Assembly (NCBI GenBank): GCA_011799875.1
Contig: CM022298.1
Location: 498,317,357 to 498,381,356 of the forward strand
From: Thinopyrum elongatum
Taxonomy: Eukaryota > Streptophyta > Magnoliopsida > Poales > Poaceae
Length of the DNA: 64,000 nucleotides
Direction of reading: 5' to 3'
The notes beneath the pieces are model-generated. The model was not told the origin of the DNA. It worked only from the letters and a program-made list of their open reading frames with translations, and ran no database searches. Shown here one piece after another: positions 58,701 to 64,000 of this stretch. The position numbers and the translations under genes are program-made. Numbering within the stretch: position 1 is the first letter of the stretch; each line of letters starts with the position of its first letter.

Positions 58701-61431
58701 GCATTCAGATACTATCTCAGCAGAATCTGAGTGGATCATCACTCGGGTAATATCGATAAAACTGAAGATGGACCTATCAGAACTGTTCAAATAACTTTAG
58801 ATGGAGTTGATCCAACAAGAGGCGTGTTTTTCACATCTGAACAGTCTGATGCTTGGTGTAGCCAATTCACATATGGCCGACTTATTTATTCACTCAGCTT
58901 GTGAGGAAAATATGGCTGACTCATCTTTGAATCGGCCAGGAAAACTACATGTGACCGACTCCTTAGTCGATTCAGCCAGTAATGACGGATCTAGTGCAAT
59001 TCAGGAAGCTAACTGGAAGAAATCCGAGTGTCAGTCATTTGCAAGATCCAAGTGACGCAAGATTGTTCTGCACATGGCTTAATATATAGTTTGATCTTTG
59101 ATGATTTGTGTTGCCGAATAGTTGACGGTATTCCTTTGAGGTGCATGGTCATAATCGTTCGGCAGCCAGAACGGTGTATCGTCGAACGGTTCTAATATTC
59201 CCAAGGAGTACCTGAGCATATGGCCGATAATAATTGTCGTCCTTAGCATGCACAGCCGATGGAGTGTTGACATCGTGCTTAAACATTGCCCTAGGCAAAG
59301 TATTTTCTGGCATGCAAGCTCTGCCAGAAAACAGGGAGGCATGTGTTGACATCAGATTTTGGCATGGCATAAAAAGAAATAAGATGGCCTCGAGTGAAAG
59401 GGATTTCAGCATGAAAAGTTTCACGTCACCGAGTGGAACAACTTTGAGGTTTAGGTTATCATCATCCGAACCCATCTCAGGGGTCGAAATTGTACTCCGA
59501 GTGGCAGAATTCAGTGTTCCGAGTGGTTTTCGGCCGATCACGCCTTCAAGACGACCTCGGATGAAGGAGCACTTTAAAGGAATTGTCTTCGTCTCATCGA
59601 GGCAATCGATTTTGATATATAAATCATCTCAATCCGAGTTCGTATGCAAAAGTTAGAGACAATACCTTGCAGACCGAACCTAAACGGAAATATGGCGCGA
59701 GGTACCAGACACCCTGTCTGATGGGTCGCGCGAGCAATTCGGCCCTCAAGAAGGCCTTGAATTGAAAAATCTTGAACCCAGAAAAGTTTCGTCTCGTTGA
59801 GCCGATCGATTTTCATATATGATTCATCTCAATCCAAGGTCGTATGAAACCTGGAGAGACAAATCAAGATCAGGCTATGTTTTCAGTCGGGAAATCCGAG
59901 TGAAAAGCTTACCATCCGAGTGAAAACTTACCGATCGAGTGAAAGCTTACCATCCGAGTGAAAACTTACCGATCGAGTGAAAGTTTGCCGTCCGAGTGAA
60001 CTTAATATCATCCCAGTGAAAATATAGTCATCCGAGTGAAAAGATTACCGTCGGAATGAAAACTTGCCGATCGAGTAAGAGATTGCCTTCTGAGTGAAAA
60101 TATAGTCATCCGAGTGAAAGATTGTCTTCCGAGAGAAAGTTTTGCCATCCTAGTGAAAGTTGCCATCCGAGTGAAGAAGTCTAGTTGGGAAATCCGAGTG
60201 AAATATTCTAACATCCGAGTGAAAAAGTCCAGTCGGACGATCCGAGTGAAAGACTCTAATATCCGAGTGGAGAGATCCGAGTGCTCCGACCAGAAGCTGA
60301 AGATGTGCCCAAAAGGTTATCTAGATGACCTCGGATAGAAAAGTGTTCAACACGGAAGTTGTGCGTATCGTCAAAACGGTAAACTTTTGTTTTGGAGTTG
60401 TCATCGTCTGAGATAGTATACGGCCTGCAAATTCACTACGAGACTCGGACAGTCCAGTCTGCTGCAAGACCGAGTCCGACTGGAAGGTAAAGATGACCTC
60501 GTAAAGTATTCAAGATGGCCTTGTTTGGAGAAGTGATCAACACGAGAGTTGTTCGTCTCATCGAGGCGCACAAATTTCATATTAGGGCCGTCTTGATCGG
60601 AGTTCATATGCAAATTCGGCGGCCCGCGCAAGAAGGAAGACAGAGTTTGGGCCAGATTCAGACTGAATCCGAGTTGGAATAGAACTAGGACTCTAGGACG
60701 TGAACTGATGTAATTTTTCGTGTAAGGAAAGCCTAAATGAATCCTTTACTTGTACGGGAAGTCCAGTCGCCTCTTATATATGTTGGGGGTGACGGCCGAT
60801 TGAACAACACCAATCGAACCAATCAATCTATTACACTTTTATGTTAATCTATCTTTATCCCCTACCCTTGTATCTTTCTTTCTTGTTCTTCGTTCGTTCT
60901 TCGCATTGGAGGGCAGCGATCCACGAGGCTCTAGAGGCGATCAGGTCGACCTAGGGCAGCCCATAGCCGCCGCACTCCCTGACGGGGTCCCTCCCGGGCG
61001 TGTGGGGTTTCGGGTCTGCAAAAGCGCCCGCTGACTGTCCTGCGTATCGCGCTGTCGGTCGGGTCTCCTTCGACGTGAGCTGTGGTGCATCATCCCCGGC
61101 GTCGAGGGTACACGTGACATGTTCGTGTGTCAACACGGTGTTGTAAAATGCTTGTATGTAGGGAATCTATAATAAAATGAAACCAATTTCTGCTTATTTT
61201 ATAACTCCCCCAATCAATACTAAACTGACTGAACCTGATGTGTCTAATCAAGTTTCCAGTGCAAACATACAAGCTCATGTTGTTCTTGAGCCTGACGTGT
61301 CTAATGAACAGACTGCTAATGAAGGATTTGATGCAAACATTTTACATGCTCCTGGTGATGAACATATAGTGTCTAATGAGGGATCTAATGCAAGCATTTT
61401 GCAAGCTCCCATTGAAGGATTTAGTGTCTAA
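52797..61431 (+). CDS. Small plus-strand gene of unknown function, two exons split by an LTR retrotransposon
   Basis: Exon 1 (52797-52931) runs from ATG for exactly 45 codons to a CAG|GTACAT donor (end text SCKSNMHNEQ). Exon 2 (61162-61431) begins after TATGTAG, is open in the same phase for 89 codons and ends at TAA 61429-61431. It encodes PISAYFITPPINTK and imperfect repeats (EPDVSNQ/EPDVSNE; EGFDANILHAP/EGSNASILQAP). The joining is inferred from splice-like borders and matching phase only. The 8.1-kb retrotransposon at 53001-61135 would lie in the intron. The wording PISAYF is reminiscent of N-termini of hAT/TTF-type proteins, a weak clue. Confidence 0.4.
53001..54793 (+). repeat. 5' LTR, 1793 bases, with internal short repeats
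   Basis: Starts TGTTGACA and ends TGTTAACA. Contains about 15-20 copies of 'ccgagtgaaa/tcgagtgaaa' between 53560 and 53940. A TATA-like TATATATG at 54433-54440 sits in the last quarter, so transcription would start near 54470. Confidence 0.92.
54801..54818 (+). other. Primer-binding-site-like sequence
   Basis: TGGCGACTCCGCTGGGGA begins seven bases after the 5' LTR. Its TGG start fits a tRNA CCA end; I do not assign the tRNA. Confidence 0.65.
54848..58288 (+). pseudogene. Long gag-like frame of the LTR element, three internal stops
   Basis: One reading frame stays open from 54848 to 58288 (about 1146 codons) except for TAA 55163, TAG 56129 and TGA 56840; there is no frameshift between the parts. 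Features in order: a Tyr/Ser/Asn-rich start, an acidic/helical segment (LEELPAEYQQAYEALKKKRD near 55810), Ser-Pro-rich tandem repeats (56140-56290), a hydrophobic segment (LNIIFIWTTLFVLCLAHIW near 56945-57000), and a basic C-terminal part (KPKVTFAQLLEKYQKLIEEK near 57690; MSYVPSHADYYSYQSWDRYK) resembling gypsy gag ends. The TA-rich stops look like ordinary decay. The exact gag boundaries are unknown. Confidence 0.65.
56130..56300 (+). repeat. 15-30-base tandem repeats inside the gag-like frame
   Basis: 'gagtgcatcgagcca(a/g)' and 'aggccgagtgcat' repeat about nine times, giving a Pro-Ser-Ala/Ser-Gln-rich stretch (PSASSQSRPSALSHPSAS). The 'cgagtg' core also appears in the LTR repeats. Confidence 0.75.
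59326..59340 (+). other. Polypurine tract of the LTR element
   Basis: AGAAAACAGGGAGGC with ATG follows directly before the 3' LTR start at 59344; it is almost pure purine. Confidence 0.65.
59344..61135 (+). repeat. 3' LTR, 1792 bases
   Basis: Homologous over its whole length to 53001-54793. By eye about two dozen differences occur in the first 560 bases and fewer per length further on; many are transitions. Confidence 0.92.
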
Positions 61432-61988
61432 TGATGATCTGCTATGTTGAGAGAGAGATAGAGATTTGCAGGAATTGATGACAAGCAAATTATAGTACAT
61501 TTTCATGGCTTGAGGAAACGTCAAGGCCATCTACCAGAAAGTCCCCGTATCATGACAACGTAGCATAAATACTTTTCTAATCTGTTGTTTGAAACTATTG
61601 GCATACTTGTGCAGGATAGATATATTGATATGCAATTGGCGCACTGGTTATAGGTCCAATTACACTTCGATATTTTCAGCCAGAGAACGAATAATTCAAG
61701 CAGGTACAGTCCATGTTAGTAGTCCTTGTACATCATGTTGCATTTTGCGTTTTTTTGGTGCTTACATCATTTAGTGTTTTATAATCTGGAACTACTTTGG
61801 ATCATTAGTTGGTTTTCAAAGTGCACGTAGCTTCACATTTCTCAAGTTATGTCGATTTCTGGAGTGCAAGTGCCTTCGTATTTTTTAAGTTAAATTTTCG
61901 CCTCTGGTAACTTGAATTCGTGCATCCGCCACTGCACACAAATCATACACGCAGGCCAGTACGAATTAAATGAAATGCAGGGACTTAT
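61432..61988. other. Downstream flank of the plus-strand gene
   Basis: A/T-rich. A short coding-like block (YSTFSWLE near 61493-61516) and an acceptor-like 'ttgtgcag' near 61615 hint at further, decayed exons. Nothing firm. Confidence 0.3.
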
Positions 61989-63120
61989 GCTAGCTCGTTG
62001 TACAGGCTCACTGTAGCTCTGCTTGCGCTTGGGATGTTCCATGTACAAGTCCATGTTACCACTTGATTGGATGTGTAGGCCTTGTGCTCCTTGCATCCCC
62101 CTCTGCATTTTTGACACGGTGAATGGTTGACCAAATAAGAGGAATCGATCTTGCTGTTGTACCAGAGGACAGGTACTTACAAGGTTATACCGGTGTGCAG
62201 GATGTGTACCAGATCCTGTAGCGCCGCCATGCTTCACTAAAAAATGGTTTTGCTTGTTTCAGATGATATCTCCAGAAGAAATAAGAGTTAAAGTCAGAGT
62301 TGCATATGCGTGTAAGCTAAGAGAGCAGTAAAGGATATCCAAACATCATCAGAACAGTGCACAAGGGAGTGATATGTGGATACCTAGTTTGGGCCGGCGT
62401 TTGGGCATGCTCGCCTAGCTAGAGTGCAGGTCACTTCAGAGCCATTAAGGGTGGTGCGCTGGTGTTGGCTGGCCGCGCACGGATGCAGATCTTGAGCGGC
62501 AGCGGAGCGCTACAATGCGGTGGACGAGACCGTTGGTGAAGCCCCAATGGCCCCGGGGGGTGGAGGTGCGACAATGTGCTCGGTGAAGTAGCCCCGGTGA
62601 GGTGGGAGACGACGTCGGTGAAGCGCACCTGATGCGGTGGAAGTCGGTGTCTGTGAGGCACATCGGTTGCGGCGGCCGACGTTGTCGGTGGACCACACGG
62701 TGCGGTGGACGAGGGCGTAGATGAGGTAGCTCCAGTTCGGTGGTGAAGCGCGACCGTCGTCTTCGTCGTCGTCGTCCAGCACAGAGGTGGGGAAAGAGAC
62801 GAGACGAGGGGCGATTTGAACTTTGCTTGGGTTGGCGGTGAATTAGGGATTTGAGCGCTCTGGGCGCGGAAGGGGACGGTGGAGAAGGGAGATTTTGCAG
62901 TGCTGGAATTGGGGCCGCCAGATATTTCAATCCAAAACGTGGAAGCGCGAACTTTTTTTGACGTCATTCTTTTTTTCGGGGGGGGGGGGGGGGGAGGGAC
63001 AGAGGGGGTGGCTGGCTGGGTGCTAGCGTCCGTACGACACACGCGACCACCATGACACGACCCTGGTCTGCCTGGTGTGCCTACATTTGAGAATGCAAAC
63101 GAATCTTCTTCCATTTGCAA
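61989..63120 (-). pseudogene. Copy D 5' part: GC-rich exon and duplicated 114-nt exon
   Basis: Exon 62102-61989 follows ATGCAG and encodes HPKRKQSYSEPVQRAS at its end; it is exactly as long (114 bases) and in the same phase as 52134-52021, but its donor is ATAAGT instead of GTAAGT. Upstream, 62960-62430 is GC-rich, Pro/Ser/Thr-rich when translated, and has the wording (caccg, ccgtcgtc) of the first exons of copies B and C. The gap 62103-62430 is intron-like. The exact start codon is unclear. Confidence 0.4.
62978..62994 (+). repeat. Run of 17 G
   Basis: An uninterrupted G run, followed by further G-rich sequence; length may be affected by sequencing slippage. Confidence 0.85.
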
Positions 63121-63529
63121 ACGAATCTGTATGTATTACCATGCCCGTGTTTTCCTTGCAAATAATTAGTCATTCGAAACAAGATACTATAAATTAATTA
63201 ATGAGGAGTTATTTGAATTAGAGTGTGTGTCACATAGCGATCTCCAATTCTAACGTGGATTTTGCATTTCACGGTATCCACGCTACTTTTTTAATACAAA
63301 GTCATATGTATAAGATGAACACCATGGTAGTGAGAAAACTTTGGATGGATTCAAACATATGACCTACAAAATAGCACAACAATCGAGTCAATGTCAACTT
63401 TTCCAAAACTAGTATGGCACGAATTCAAAATAATTACGGAAGCCATATGCATGGTCCTCAATTCAAATCTTACAATGTACACTAAATTGAAACGTCGATA
63501 TTAAGTCCCGAACTATCTACATTAATTCA
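63121..63529. other. A/T-rich zone with 'gaattc' motifs
   Basis: Occupies the same position relative to copy D as 37890-38460 does to copy B (between low-complexity tract and GC-rich exon). No gene. Confidence 0.4.
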
Positions 63530-64000
63530 AATGTTGCTTTTAGCCCCCCCCCCCTCGGCACACACGCTACATACTTCCTGTATCGATCAATCTTCCTCTC
63601 CTAACCACCTTACAAAGCTATCGGTTTCCGACACACATTCATTCTTTCTCTCCATGTTTCGATCTCTAACTCTCTCAACTACACAACCCCCTTTTTCCAC
63701 TCTGTTACCAAATGTATCTCTTTCACACACCCGCCATTGCACTCCATGCCGAGCTCTCTCTCTCTCCCTCCCACCCTCTCTCTTTGGATACATGCATTGC
63801 CTATCTAGACCCCCCCCCCCCTCTCGTGTGCATGCACGCACATTGTCTATCTAGGTCACTCTCTTGAGACTGTATCACTCTTTCTTCCGCATAGCGGCCC
63901 ACACTCGCTCAATCTTACTCTCTTTATCTAAGTCTCGATTAACCTCGCTTTCTCTCACACACAAATGATATATCTCCCTGTTCGGCCCTCGATCGACACA
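63530..64000. repeat. CA/CT strand-asymmetric tract running off the window
   Basis: Plus strand dominated by ctctct and cacaca with C runs at 63546-63555 and around 63814. On the minus strand it reads GT/GA, as does the tract upstream of copy B on the plus strand. Confidence 0.7.

Larger units (their letters stand above)
53001..61135 (+). mobile_element. Complete non-autonomous LTR retrotransposon, 8135 bases
   Basis: Two near-identical LTRs begin TGTTGACATC and end TGTTAACA or TGTCAACA. Identical 5-bp flanks CGGTG stand at 52996-53000 and 61136-61140. A PBS-like site follows the 5' LTR and a purine-rich tract precedes the 3' LTR. The interior (54794-59343) holds one gag-like frame with stops and then decayed text with a gag-end block (LKRLKAGELEKRDMAWVPKG) like those of gypsy elements. 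No reverse transcriptase, RNase H or integrase motif is seen. Orientation is plus by PBS, PPT and ORF. It must have been mobilised by a related autonomous gypsy element. Confidence 0.92.

Noticed and set aside
54801..59343. Intact autonomous retrotransposon
   Set aside because: No RT, RNase H or integrase motif is visible and the main frame has three stops.
63587..63841. Arg/Glu-rich minus-strand frame
   Set aside because: Translation of the CT/CA low-complexity tract; not a gene.

Overview
The window reads as nuclear DNA of a grass, almost certainly a Triticeae cereal (wheat, barley, rye or Aegilops type). The evidence is the dense nesting of LTR retrotransposons, CACTA elements and Stowaway MITEs with the typical 'ctccctccgt...' ends, introns with GT/AG borders, GC-rich first exons, and gene families expanded in grasses (F-box/DUF295, F-box/FBD, B3-like, SINA-like, GRF-like zinc finger). 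There are no bacterial-type operons, CRISPR arrays or tRNA genes. Element family names are inferred from structure and remembered motifs, not from a database search.

Region 1 (1-17.3 kb) is a transposon nest with gene remnants. A GRF-like zinc-finger gene (32-2196) is split by a solo LTR (465-2075) with a perfect 5-bp target duplication GAAAG. A small acidic protein gene (2764-3138) follows, then a CACTA end (to 3720), a minus-strand gypsy gag-pro fragment with its LTR (3721-5813), a Sirevirus-type copia relic lacking pol (5814-10543), and a truncated Athila-type gypsy element (10544-about 12691). Three minus-strand gene remnants come next: an F-box/FBD pseudogene, a B3-like gene and a possible zf-XS gene.

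Region 2 (17.3-30.3 kb) starts with a large CACTA element with several classes of subterminal repeats and a captured plastid 23S rRNA fragment. It continues with a broken F-box/DUF295 gene, a SINA-type ubiquitin ligase fragment cut at its 5' side by a MITE, an intact-looking gene of unknown function (27157-27831, minus), and an apparently intact WRN/RNase D-type exonuclease gene (28835-29593, plus) whose C-terminus is a microsatellite-encoded Lys-Arg tail.

Region 3 (31-64 kb) is the most unusual part. At least three, and probably four, partial copies of a plant-transposase-like, coiled-coil gene family converge on one centre: two on the plus strand (33-35 kb, tentative; 38.9-42.5 kb) and two on the minus strand (44.05-48.85 kb; 50.27-63.1 kb). 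Two of them lie in a long inverted repeat (38.0-42.5 kb against 45.5-49.95 kb). One carries a tandem array of 30-nt micro-exons (50590-51263). The copies are flanked by long strand-asymmetric GT/GA or CA/CT tracts. Inserted here is a complete 8.1-kb LTR retrotransposon (53001-61135; two about 1.79-kb LTRs; TSD CGGTG) that encodes one long gag-like frame with three stops and no recognisable pol. It sits in what looks like the intron of a small plus-strand gene.

The genes do not form a pathway. The coherent story is repeated transposon insertion into, capture of, and duplication of gene pieces. The best candidates for living genes are the exonuclease-like gene, the 224-residue unknown, the acidic protein and possibly the zf-XS-like gene.
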